From: Datura wrightii
Taxonomy: Eukaryota; Streptophyta; Magnoliopsida; Solanales; Solanaceae
Length of the DNA stretch: 64,000 nt
Reading direction: 5' to 3'
Assembly (NCBI GenBank): GCA_035772735.1
Contig: JASDFA010000008.1
Coordinates: 4,818,501 to 4,882,500 of the forward strand
The position numbers and the translations under genes are program-made. The stretch's first letter is position 1, and every line of letters starts with the position of its first letter. The notes under the pieces were generated by a model that saw only the letters and a list, made by a program, of their open reading frames with translations, was not told the DNA's origin and did not search any database. Shown one piece after another: positions 36,667 through 47,134 of this stretch.

Positions 36667-36690
36667 ATATCTCCTCTTTGAAAATATTCA
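36667..36690 (-). other. Element F polypurine tract
   Basis: On the minus strand TTTTCAAAGAGGAGATAT directly precedes the LTR start. It matches the tract of element G (AAGGAGGAGATAT at about 58239-58251). Confidence 0.75.
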
Positions 36691-36823
36691 TCCTCGAATG
36701 GAGACTAATTAAGCTGAAAAGATAGGGAAAGAGATGTAATCCCAAGATTGGAAACCATAAACTAATTAATGGAGCAGTGAATGACTCCGGACTGAGGTAA
36801 ACATACTAACTGGCCCTATGCAA

Positions 36824-37651
36824 CTATAATTCACATTTTAACATGGCAAGAACTGAAGGGTATTGAATTGAATGCATTACTAAGGAGAATTTAATACTTG
36901 ATACTGAAGTTGAGTTGGAAGGGAATAAATGAGGATATCTAGCCATCATGTCTGTTTCTGCTTCCCATGTAGCTCCCTCAACTAGCTGGTTCCTCCATAA
37001 AACTTTTACTAAGGCGACCTCCTTGTTTGTCAGCTTATGAACTTGTCGGTCCATAATCTGAACCAGAACTTCTTCATAAGAGAGACTATCCCGCACATCC
37101 ACACTATCTAGGGGTACAACCAAGGTCGAATGACCGATGCACTTCTTCAGCAATGACACATGGAAGAATGGATGCACCGATGCTAACTATGTAGGTAACT
37201 CTAACTCATAGACCACATTGCTAATGCGTCTCAGGATTCTGTAAGGTCCAACATACCTCGAACTGAGTTTTCCTTTCTTCCCAAACCATATCACCCCTTT
37301 CATAGGTGAAATCTTCAAATAAACCCAATCATCTACGGCAAACTCTAGATCTCTTCTCCTCATATCTGTATATGATTTCTGTTGGTTCCGTACTATTTTC
37401 AACTTTTCTCAGATACGCTGAACCTTCTACATAGCCTCATGAACTGATTCTGGTTCTATCATGGTAGCTTCACCAACTTCAAACCATACTATAGGAGTTC
37501 TACACCTCCTACAATACAATGCCTCAAACGGAGCCATCCAAATGCAAGAGTAGTAGCTGTTTTTGTATGCGAATTCGATGAGAGATAGGTGATCATTCCA
37601 ACTACCCTTGAAATCAATCACATAAGCCCTCAACATGTCTTCCAAGGTCAG
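36824..37651 (-). pseudogene. Element F integrase C-terminus and chromodomain-like tail
   Basis: From the E insertion point the minus-strand frame reads TLEDMLRAYVIDFKGSWNDH and IEFAYKNSYYSCIWMAPFEA. After a short break the GPY-type region follows (DLEFAVDDWVYLKISPMKGV, VGPYRILRRI). The tail (PFFHVSLLKKCIGHSTLVVP, IMDRQVHKLTNKEVALVKVL, TWEAETDMMARYPHLF) ends near 36900, followed by a short extra run to 36824. Stops or shifts lie near 37183 and 37410-37426. The sequence is close to the matching part of element G. Confidence 0.86.
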
Positions 37652-37656
37652 AATAG
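37652..37656. repeat. Target site duplication AATAG, left copy of element E
   Basis: AATAG directly precedes the TG of the 5' LTR. The second copy is at 50401-50405, directly after the terminal CA. Confidence 0.93.
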
Positions 37657-39165
37657 TGATCTTGGGCAGAATTATATGCCCAAGTGATACTCAAATGCTT
37701 CATTTCGTCTTTGTTATCTATCGTTATTTGTGCATTCTCATGTGATTTGTAGTTAAAATGTGAATTTATACTAACCAACACGATTAGTGTTGTTTTGCAA
37801 GTAAAATGTAATTTTGGGAAGCTAAGATACATGTTGGTAAAAATCGGGAATGGACTTGGAACCAAGGAGGGGAAAAGGTCAAGGAAGAACAACAAAAATA
37901 AGGGCTCCGTGATGGAGCCGTGTCACACTGCCATCGCAGAGGCATTCTTCCTCGAGTGATTTAATTTTGGCCATTTCCAGTGAAGCCTCGCGTTACCTCT
38001 GTGACACGGAGGCAATGCCACATGATGCAAGTCGTGGCACGTTGAGTATAATTACACGGGACATCAATTTCCAGTGTAGGTGCGCGATTGCACTATGACA
38101 CGTTGGCCAGGCTCCGCGATGCAGGTCGTGGCACGCCGAGGTGAAAAGTTTGAGGAGCCAAATTCCAGAGAAGGTCCGCGATACCCCCATGGCACGGAGG
38201 GAGTGCTCCGCGATACACTCCGTGCCACGTTGCTTGTTATTCCGGAAAAAATTCCCACTAGTATAAATAGCACACTTAGGTTTTATTTTAAACAATGCTG
38301 ACTTGGTTGAGAAAAAACGTGGGTTACAGGCAGTTGAGGGAACGAAAATTCTAGGGTTATTCTCTATCTCTTTCTCTTTTATCTCAACTGTCTGTATGAT
38401 TTATACTCATTTGATGATGTTTAATCCACAAATGAGTGGCTAAATTCACTTTCTGCTGAGGTTAAGAACAATTGTAGTGGAATGTAATTGTTGATCATTT
38501 TAGTTTTCATCTTTTCTTCAATGGTTGTTCGATCAACTCTTGTTCTTACTGCATTAATGTTTGGCCAATGTTAATGTATATCTAAAAAATCCAATTTTGA
38601 TTTTGAGAAGGAAAGAAATTGGAAAGATGTGAATTGGTAGGATATGATCTCTTCTTAGTTTGGGAAAATTGAGAATTGATTTACATTTAGAATAGAAATA
38701 TATCTGAAAGTCTTATTAGTCAATTAAGGAATCGGTTTTGTATGGCTAGAACATGAAATTCTTTTATCACAAAAATGTAGATTGAAGGTTCATGATTCTT
38801 AAGTTGGATAGGAGATGAAAGTTCCAATCCATAGGCAATAATTCTTGACTAGCAACCAAAGGAAAGATTAATTGAATTGTATCGATAAATTAATTCCCTG
38901 CATGTTCGTTTTAACCTCAGCTTGCTCATTACTATTGTTCAGACTCACTTTATAATTTTTCTTTAAATTCTTATTAATTAGTAACTCAAACTCTAAAAAT
39001 CTTATTCATTTGGTTGTCTGCATTCTTAAATATATAGTTCATTAACACTTAAGTTAATTATTACTGTAGTTCAGTCCCTGTGGGATTGATACTTGGCTTT
39101 ACTTAAGCCACTTTACTACTTGTTCGACCACGTGCACTTGTGTGTAGTCACAGAAACACCAAACA
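37657..39165 (+). repeat. Element E 5' LTR, 1509 bp
   Basis: It runs from TGATCTTGGGCAGAATTATA to CACAGAAACACCAAACA. U3 (to about 38290) holds repeated GTGRCACG/CCGCGAT modules. The TATA box is at 38262. The rest is a long AT-rich R-U5 ending in the block GACCACGTGCACTTG. Confidence 0.95.
37915..38269 (+). promoter_or_regulatory. Element E U3 hairpin modules and TATA box (5' LTR)
   Basis: Several GTGACACG- or GTGGCACG-type modules lie at 37915-38230. One good inverted pair is GGCACGGAG (38191-38199) and CTCCGTGCC (38218-38226). TATAAATA follows at 38262-38269. This is the likely core promoter for the full-length RNA. Confidence 0.65.
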
Positions 39166-39171
39166 AGTTTT

Positions 39172-39189
39172 TGGCGTCGTAGCTGGGAA
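39172..39189 (+). other. Element E primer binding site
   Basis: TGGCGTCGTAGCTGGGAA differs at a few positions from the exact site in D. It lies 6 nt after the LTR end, like D. Confidence 0.85.
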
Positions 39190-39296
39190 CTGGCAATTGG
39201 TAAAATTGTTTTCTTAATGTTAGTTTACAATTTCTATATAAGTGCTGACAACCTGATCTTAGCCTTTCTTTTGCAGATATTGAATTCTGTTGAACA

Positions 39297-40925
39297 CTGG
39301 CAAGAGACAAGGAGTTGGTGGATTCATATATAGAGCCGGAAAGACAATTTCATCGTCAAAGAAGGGAAGCTCTAGAGAAAAAGCTACAGTTGCTCAGACA
39401 GACAATCCTGGAGCAACAATAGAATCCACCACTTGTGAGGGCAGTATTAGTGCCCGAGGAAATGGCAGCTAGGCCGGTTCGCGAAGTGGCAATCCCACAT
39501 GCTAACAATGTTACATCAAGTATTCGCAGATCAGAGCCAGGAGGGAGGTTTGAGCTTAAACAGAACATGGTGCAATTGCTGCACACCAGCGGGCAATTCA
39601 CAGGTCTCCCTCACGAAGATCCACAACAACATCTCCAAAACTTTTTGGAGATAAGTGACACTTACATCCCCGCTGGAGTATCATCCGACTACGTGAGGCT
39701 TACATTATTCCCATTTTCATTATTGGGGGAAGCAAAGAGGTGGTTGAAAGCTGAACCACCTAACTCTATCACCACGTGGGATGATCTTGCAAGAAAATTT
39801 CTGATACGGTTCTTTCCATCCGGGAAAACAGCAAGACTTAGAAGTCAGATTCTAAGTTTTAAACAAAGAGAGGGGGAGAATCTGTATCAAGCTTGGGAAA
39901 GGTTCAAATCATTGCTAAGGGATTGTCCTCACCATCACCAGTCCAATGATGTGCTGGTGCATACATTCATAGAGGGTTTGGAACCCCACATAAAAAGTTT
40001 GCTAGACTCAGCAACTGAGGGACAAGCATTAGAAAAGACTTATGAGGAGCTGTATACTTTGTTAAATCATATTTTGCAGGGAAATCCATAGTGGAATGCG
40101 GACTCTTCTAGAGGAGGAACAAGGAAAGCGGCAGGAGTCTTTGAAGTGGATGGTTTTACAACGATCGCTGCACAGATAGCTGCATTGCAAAATCAACTCA
40201 ACACCCACTTCAGCAATATGAGCTTAAATCAACCTGAAGCCCCAACTAATGTAGTGCAGCAGATTTGGTGTGAAGTATGCGGTAGTAATGAACACTTAGC
40301 TGAGTGTTGTGGTGCAAATCCAGATTCAGTGAACTTTGTTGGGAATGTACAGAGAAATAATCACCAGTAGTATGGCAACAACTATAACTCGAATTGGAGG
40401 AATCATCCGAATTTCTCTTGGGGTAGTAACAACCATCAAGGGCAGAGTTCGAATCAGGGTGCGCAGAGAAATCAAGGAGGGCAGCAGAATTATCAATCTT
40501 AATACAGAGGAAACAATGCACCTCCTCCACCACCCACCAGCATTGAGGAAATGTTTAAAACAATTTAAGCTAACCAAGCTCAAATGCAGGCTGATTATGT
40601 GAAATTGGCAGCAGACATAAAAAACAACCAGTTAGCTACAAAGGCATTGGAGTACCAGTTTGGACAACTAGCTGGAGCTCAAAACACCAGGCCAAGAGGA
40701 GGACTACCGAGTGACACTGACCCGAATCCCAAGCAGGTTAATGTAGTGACCACAAGGTGTGGTTTACAACTCAAGGAGGTGGAACCAGAAAGACCACCTC
40801 AGCAGTCAGGAGCAGTGGAGAAAGATAGGGAACATGATGATGAGAGCGGGAAGGAGAAGGCAGCTGAAGCAGAAAGACCACCACCCCCGTTCCCTCAAAG
40901 ATTAAAGAAACACAAAGAGGAAGCT
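39297..40925 (+). pseudogene. Element E gag
   Basis: Athila-type Gag. The N-terminal segment reads IEPERQFHRQRREALEKKLQ, then a TAG at 39420-39422 (CAG in D). The capsid is open at 39435-40091 (QLLHTSGQFTGLPHEDPQQH, SLLGEAKRWLKAEPPNSITT, IRFFPSGKTARLRSQILSF). A TAG at 40089-40091 replaces the Glu codon seen in D. The zinc knuckle CEVCGSNEHLAECC follows (about 40270-40311). Further stops are in the Q/N-rich linker. The last part (40584-41102) is open. The expected start codon is CTG (39297-39299), as in D. It is near full family length. Confidence 0.87.
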
Positions 40926-41560
40926 TGTTTCAAAAAGTTCATGGAGATGCTTAACCGGGTACACATTAATTTACCTTTGGTTGATGTTTTGCAGGGAGTG
41001 CCTAAATATGCAAAGTATATCAAGGACATCGTAGCTAACAAAAGTAGATTGACGGAGTATACTACGGTGGCGCTTACTGAGGAGTGCACTTCCCGGATAT
41101 AGAATAGGTTGCCAATGAAGCTCAAGGACCCTGAGAGCTTTACAATTCAAATCACAATTGGGAAAAGTATCCGAGCTCGCGGATTATGCGATTTGGGAGT
41201 GAGCATTAACTTGATGCTGACATCGGTGTTCAAGAAGTTGGGGCTGGGCAGTCCTAGACCGACTACAGTGATCTTGTAGTTAGTGGATCGCTCTTTGGCT
41301 AGACCAGATGGCATTGTGGAGGACGTGCTGCTGCAAGTGGGCTCCCTTATCTTCCCGGTAGATTTCATTGTCTTAGATTTTGAGCCGGATGCGAAAGTCC
41401 CATTTATTTTGGGACGTCCTTTCTTGGCAACCGAGAGAGCTTTGATTGATGTAGCTGCAGGGAAGCTAACCATGCGAGCGCATGACAAAGTGGAGGTATT
41501 TGATGTATATAAGGCCATGAAGCTTCCATACATATATGAGGAGCTTTCAGCAATCAACGT
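40926..41560 (+). pseudogene. Element E protease region
   Basis: After HINLPLVDVLQGVPKYAKYI and a stop at 41100-41102 comes the retropepsin-like domain. The active-site motif reads CDLGVSINLM (41190-41204), with Val where D has Ala (DLGAS). A TAG near 41278 follows, then DRSLARPDGIVEDVLLQVGS and KVPFILGRPFLATERALIDV. It is similar to D, which is open over the same stretch. Confidence 0.83.
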
Positions 41561-42772
41561 GCTAGACCAAGCAGAAATTCTTCAGATTGTTGATTCTCGA
41601 GATCCATTGGAAAGAGCGTTGATGAGCTCCGATCATTTCGGAGATAGAGATACCTATGAGAAGGTGCAAATGTTGAATGAACCAAAGTGGTATCTCAGGA
41701 AGCATGACTTTCAGCCTTTAATGAGGTCCCTGGAACCATTGCCGAAACCATCTATTGAGGAAGCACCAAAACTGGAGTTGAAAACATTGCCTCCCCATTT
41801 AAAATATATCTTTTTGGGGGAAGATGACACTTTGCCGGTCATCATCTCCGCAGAATTGACGGAGGCACAGGTAAAGGAAGCATTGGTGGTTCTCAAAAGA
41901 AGGAAGAAAGCGATGGGCTGGCAAATGTCAAATATTCGAGGTATCAATCTAGCTTTTTGCGCGCATAGAATTTTTATGGAGGAAGGATCAAAGCCAACTG
42001 TACAGCCTCAGCAGAGGTCGAATCCGATGATGAAGGATATGGTTAGGAAAGAAGTAATTAAGCGGCTTGATGCAGGTGTGGTCTATCCTATTTCAGACAG
42101 CGAATGGGTCAGCCCTGTTCAGTGTGTCCCAAAGAAGGGAGGGATGACCGTGATCACCAATGAGAAAAATGAGCTGATCCCTACACGCACCATCACAAGC
42201 TAGCGGATTTGCATGGACTACAGAAAGCTAAATGAAGCCACAAGAAAAGATCACTATCCTATCCCGTTCATTGATCAGATATTGGACAGATTGGCTGGAC
42301 AAGAATATTATTGTTTCCTTGATGGGTACTCTGGCTATAACCAAATAGCCATAGCACCGGAGGACCAGGAGAAGACTACTTTCCCATGTCCTTATGGGAC
42401 ATATGCTTTTAGGCGGATGCCATTTGGTTTATGCAATGCACCCGCCACATTCCAAAGATGCATGATTGCGATCTTTCGCGACATGGTGGAAGATTTCGTC
42501 GAGGTATTTATGGATGATTTTTCTGGTTTTGGTAGTTCATTTGCTACTTGTTTGCAGAATCTTGACAGGGTGCTAGCTCGCTGTGAAGAATCCAACCTTG
42601 TACTCAACTGGGAGAAATGCCATTTCTTAGTCAAGGAGGGTATCGTCCTTGGCCATAAAGTGTCTTGAAAGGGGTTGGAGGTCGATCGTGCTAAGATCGA
42701 AGTTATTGAAAAGCTACCACCACCTGTGTCAGTGAAGGGTGTTCGCAGTTTTCTCGGGCATGCAGGTTTCTA
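41561..42772 (+). pseudogene. Element E reverse transcriptase
   Basis: An open frame from 41283 leads through a linker (PPHLKYIFLGEDDTLPVIIS) into RT (KEVIKRLDAGVVYPISDSEW, VPKKGGMTVI), with a stop at 42201-42203. The frame reopens with CMDYRKLNEATRKDHYPIPF and FRRMPFGLCNAPATFQRCM. The catalytic FMDDFSGFG (FMDD at 42507-42518) is intact. A stop at 42666-42668 precedes the thumb (KGVRSFLGHAGF). A deletion at about 42772 removes the usual YRRFIKDF segment, and another stop lies there. Confidence 0.9.
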
Positions 42773-43260
42773 GAAAAAGAGAAGTTCAAGTTTGATGAAG
42801 ATTGTGTCAAAGCATTCGAGGAGTTGAAGAAAAAATTGACAGAAGCACCTATCCTTATTTCTTTGGATTGGGAACAACCGTTTGAACTGATGTGTGATGC
42901 AAGCGATGTGGCTGTGGGAGCTGTATTGGGCAAAGGAGGAATAGAATTTTTCATTCTATTCATTATGCAAGTAAAACACTAGACGCTGCCCAAGTTAATT
43001 ATACAGTCACAGAAAAGGAGATGCTAGCATTGGTATTTGCGTTCGACAAATTCAGGTCCTATTTGGTGGGTTCTAGAGTAGTGGTGTATACCGATCATGC
43101 AGCGATTCGGTATCTATTTAACAAGAAGGATGCAAAGCCCAGGCTGATCAAATGGATCTTGTTGTCGCAAGAGTTTGACCTAGAGATTAAGGACAGAAAG
43201 GGGAGCGAGAATCAAGGGGTAGATCACCTATCGCGATTGGAAAGTCGGTCGCATGTGAAG
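42773..43260 (+). pseudogene. Element E RNase H
   Basis: KEKFKFDEDCVKAFEELKKK, then FELMCDASDVAVGAVLG. A one-base shift in the T-rich stretch near 42950 moves the frame. It continues as SKTLDAAQVNYTVTEKEMLA and VVYTDHAAIRYLFNKKDAKP, ending QGVDHLSRLE. The catalytic Asp, Glu and TDH residues are all present. Only the frameshift breaks it. Confidence 0.87.
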
Positions 43261-44613
43261 GAAGGTGACAACATCAAAGAGGAGTTCCCGGATGAGCAGC
43301 TCTTGGAAATAAGGGAAGCTGAGATCCCTTGGTATGCAAACATAGTGAATTTTCTAGTGAGTGGAGTCTATCCACCGGAGGCTACGACTCAGCAGAGAAA
43401 AAAATTGAGGCATGATTATCGGTATTTTATTTGGGATGAGCCTTACTTGTTTAAGCAGGGACCGGATCAGGTTATGAGAAGATGCATCTCGGAGAGCCAG
43501 ATTGCAGAAGTTTTGAGGAGTTGTCACTCTTCATTGTATGGAGGGCACCATGGAGGCTAGCGGACAGCGCACAAGGTGCTACAGTCAGGTTTCTTTTGGC
43601 CCACACTGTTTAGAGACTCTATGGAATACATCAAAATGTGTGACAGATGTCAAAGGACAGGCACAATTGGTAGGAGGCAAGAGATGCCGCTGCAGCGTAT
43701 ATTAGAAGTGGAGATCTTTGATGTATGGGGTATTGATTTCATGGGCCCGTTCCCACCGTCATTTGGTAATCGTTACATTGTGGTGGCCGTTGATTATGTA
43801 TAAAAGTGGGTTGAAGCAACAACTTGCCCTAGGAATGACAACAAGGTGGTCATGAAATTTGTTAAAAAGCACATTTTTACAAGATTCGGGACACCCCGAG
43901 CCATTATCAGTGATGGAGGGGCTCATTTTGTAAATGCAAGTTTCAAAAACTTGCTAGCTAAGTATGGGGTGCGCCACAAGGTGGCAACAACATATCATCC
44001 CCAAACTAGTGGGCAAGTGGAGGTGTCAAACAGAGAAGTGAAGCAGATTCTCCAGAAAACAGTGAATGCAAAATGTAGTGATTGGTCAAGCAAACTCGAC
44101 GATGCGTTGTGGGCTTATAAAACTGCTTACAAGACACCAATTGGGACTTCTCCGTACAGATTGGTCTATGGAAAGGCGTATCATCTACCGGTGGAGCTAG
44201 AACACTAAGCTTTCTGGGCTGTGAAGAAATTGAACATGGATCTAGAGCTAGCGGGTAAGAAGAGGCTGATGCAACTCAGCCAACTTGATGAGTTTCATTG
44301 GCATGCTTATGAAAGTGCCAAGTGCTACAAAGAGAAAACAAAGAGGTGGCACGATAAGCATATGGTGCATCGGATATTCGAGCCGGGGCAGAAAGTGTTG
44401 CTTTTCAATTCAAGATTGAGGTTGTTTCCAGGAAAATTGCAGTCCAAATGGTCAGGGCCATTTGAGGTAGTGAGAATGACTCCGCACGGGGTAGTGGAGT
44501 TGTGGCAAGAAAATCGAAGTGCCACGTTCTTGGTTAATGGGCAGCGCTGTAAGCATTACTGGGGTGAGGACGTTATTCGAGAGAAGACGTCCATCACTCT
44601 AGAGGATGATTGA
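43261..44613 (+). pseudogene. Element E integrase
   Basis: The HHCC region: HSSLYGGHHGG, a stop at 43558-43560, AHKVLQSGFFWPTLFRDSME, then CDRCQRTG. The catalytic core has DVWGIDFMGPFPPSFGNRYI, a TAA at 43801-43803, FTRFGTPRAIISDGGAHF, TTYHPQTSGQVEVSNREVKQ (DDE glutamate present). After a stop at 44206-44208 the C-terminal part (44221-44613) has FEPGQKVLLFNSRLRLFPGK and WSGPFEVVRMTPHGVVEL and ends GEDVIREKTSITLEDD. There is no chromodomain, as expected for the Athila group. Confidence 0.9.
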
Positions 44614-45884
44614 GCGTAAATGACGTCGAGCCGCAGCGGTAAACCAGGCGCTGCACGGGAGGCAACCCCTGAAATTTTTGTAATAGATAAGTAGAATTAG
44701 TTGAAAAAAAAAAGAAAAAAGAAAAAAGAGAAAAATAAAAAATAAATAGAAAAGAAATTATTGTTGCGTTAAAACCTATGAATTCTAACAAATTTCTTGT
44801 TGTGAAATGATTTTCAGGTGGAATGGAGGGCAAAAATGCAAATAAAGCGCAAAGGAAAAAAATCGAGGTGAGAAATAAAAACGGCATGACAGTGAGCCTA
44901 CGCGTTGGCTCCGTGTCACGGAGGAGGTGCTCCGCGTTACCCTCCGTGACACGTTGAAGCCTATTCCAAAATTTTTAAAAAATTCCAGAACAGGGGCATG
45001 ATGGCTCCGTGTCACGGAGGGTGTGCACCGCGTTACCCTCCGTGACACGTTGAGGTGTAATTCACGTCGGGTCACCGGGTAACCCACGCGAAAAACCTTC
45101 TTTTTAAACCCAAATTCCTTCATTTTTTCCTATTCTTTCAATTCCTCCGCGACCAAAACCTCGAATACCCTCTTCCCCCAACGTGACATGGACCTAGGCA
45201 CAAGATTTCTTCAATTTCTCTTTAATTTCATTGGATTAAAGGTATGTTCTTGAACTTTACCTCATTTTTGCTTGAAATTTCGATTTTTGAGCATGGGTAG
45301 TGATTGAAACTTGCCGTAAGTGAAAATTGAGCTTGAATTCATTTAAGTTATGATTGATTGATGTTCATAATATCGTTGTGAGTGTATGAACTCGATGAAT
45401 GCATGTTTTAATGAATTTTTGCGAAATTGGTAGCTAGGGTTGGAATTTGAATAGGAAGAAAACTAAACTTGTTTGAAATGTGAAAAAAAATTGGGTTGTG
45501 CATGTTGGGTGATGTGAATTATGTCGTGATTACTATTGAATATGCTAAGTAGACAAGGGAAATTTCGGAAAAATTAAATTGGTGAATTACATAGGTTGTT
45601 GAGAACGAAAATTTGGCTAAGTGCTATGATGATATAATGGAATCGATGGCGATATTGTTATTCGTGGTACGAAGTATGAGTAGTACATAGTAATTATTCC
45701 GTCGAATTATATGAAGGCACTAAGAATGTTGACGGTAAAGATTGTGAAATCATGAATGTCTTGCCGAATTGTTTTAATTGCGGCTAAAGACTAAGTGTGG
45801 GGTGATTCAATTAAACCCAACCGTAGCCGTAGCTAGTTATGATTTGAATAACATTGGGATTGTATGGTTATATGTACAGGAACA
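44614..45884 (+). promoter_or_regulatory. Element E pol-ORF3 spacer: hairpin modules, possible promoter, intron
   Basis: It starts with an A-rich tract (44704-44760). Two inverted modules follow: CCGTGTCACGGAGG (44911-44924) with CCTCCGTGACACG (44941-44953), and CCGTGTCACGGAGGG (45007-45021) with CCCTCCGTGACACG (45036-45049). A weak TATA-like TTTTTAAA lies near 45107. A predicted intron runs 45242-45879. The same order occurs in D. The promoter role is inferred from the modules being shared with LTR promoters. Confidence 0.55.
45242..45879 (+). other. Predicted intron upstream of ORF3 in element E
   Basis: Donor ATTAAAG|GTATGTTC and acceptor TATGTACAG|GAACAATG, 638 bp. The acceptor is 5 nt before the ORF3 ATG, as in D (16526). 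The sequence between is AT-rich and non-coding, as in plant introns. Confidence 0.6.
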
Positions 45885-47134
45885 ATGTCGGGAAGACAAG
45901 ACAAGGGAAAGGGCGAATCCACATCGGGCGCCGGCATAAAAAGAATAAGGTTGGGAACAGCAGTTCCAGCAGCACCAGCGGTTCCGAGAGGCCAACGCTG
46001 ACAGTACAGAACCCGATGGGTGACTGATGAAGGGAAGAAATGGTATGCAAAACACAAAGAAACCAAATACTTCCCGGAAGAGCATATAGCAAGGGAGCCG
46101 CTGGCATAGGAATTTTCGAGGATTGTACACTAGATTGACACTGTCGGGCTAAACTTCATCTTCGAAGAGCCTATGGAGTGCAATCTCCATCTGATTCGGG
46201 AGTTCTATGCCAACTGGAACCCGACCCTCCGCAGTCACACCATCAAGATAAGAGGGCAGGTTGTCACGTTTGAGCCCCATCACTTGAATGCTATATTGGG
46301 GGCACGGGACAAAGACGCCCATGTACTCCGGCAGTTGAACATAACTCCACCTTATGCGGACATCAGACGCATGCTATGTAGAGCCCGTTCAACAACACGG
46401 TGTACAAAGAGAGGGGCTACCATCAGACACTTCCTTACTCTCAGATGAACAGGGAAGCCAGGATCTGGCTAAAAATTATGTGTTCCTGCCTGATCCCGGG
46501 GGTGCACATGACAGATGTCACCCGGGATCGAGTGTGCTTGGTGTATGCCCTGATGAAAGGGCTTGAGATAAATGTTGGGGCGGTAATCATTTCCACCATG
46601 AAGAGAGCCCGTTTACATCAAGGGAACAGGTACGGGTTCGGTGGTTTGCTTACCACGTTCCTGAGGGGCCATGATATCGAGGAGGAGGCCGTAGATTACA
46701 TCCCACAGATTGACAGGCATGCCTTGGATGTTACCAAAACCAAGGCACCTGACACTACTCATGTGCCTGTTCTCACACTAGCCGAGCGACATGCTCGGGA
46801 TGATCAGTATATGGATCGCATGTACGGGATGCAGATGCTGCAGTTGCGCATTGGCGGGAGGCCAGCAACAGAAGATGAGCTGTGGCAGCTCGACTTAGAT
46901 TACCCCTTTGGCGAGAATGCCCGGGCTCTATGCCGAGTGGGGCTAGCTTTTATGAAGCCTGTAGATGATGATGTCCCCCTGATGAGGAGACCCGCCGTGA
47001 GGACTCAGATGTTGAGTCAGATGAGGACAGCGAGGGCGATTCGGATATGGGAGACGAGGCAACGACACTTGATGAAGAAGTGGAATACTTCGATTGATCA
47101 GGCAGTTTCACCACCCACCTTTGTGATATGTTGA
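45885..47134 (+). pseudogene. Element E ORF3, plant transposon-protein domain type
   Basis: It starts at ATG 45885 (MSGRQDKGKGESTSGAG), basic and Ser/Gly-rich, then a stop near 45999. WVTDEGKKWYAKHKETKYFP, two more stops, and NLHLIREFYANWNPTLRSHT to ITPPYADIRRMLC (about 46375) follow. After a frameshift the rest is open (46400-47134): YHQTLPYSQMNREARIWLKI, VCLVYALMKGLEINVGAVII, LTLAERHARDDQYMDRMYGM, LDYPFGENARALCRVGLAFM. The last part is shifted, with the acidic tail in another frame. The domain is the one named putative plant transposon protein (from memory). It takes the place of the Athila env-like gene. No membrane span is evident. Function unknown. Confidence 0.82.

Noticed and set aside
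44785..45123. 112-residue minus-strand frame over the hairpin modules
   Set aside because: The open frame follows from the repeated, palindromic modules. The same repeats in D give a different set of frames, and nothing coding is conserved.
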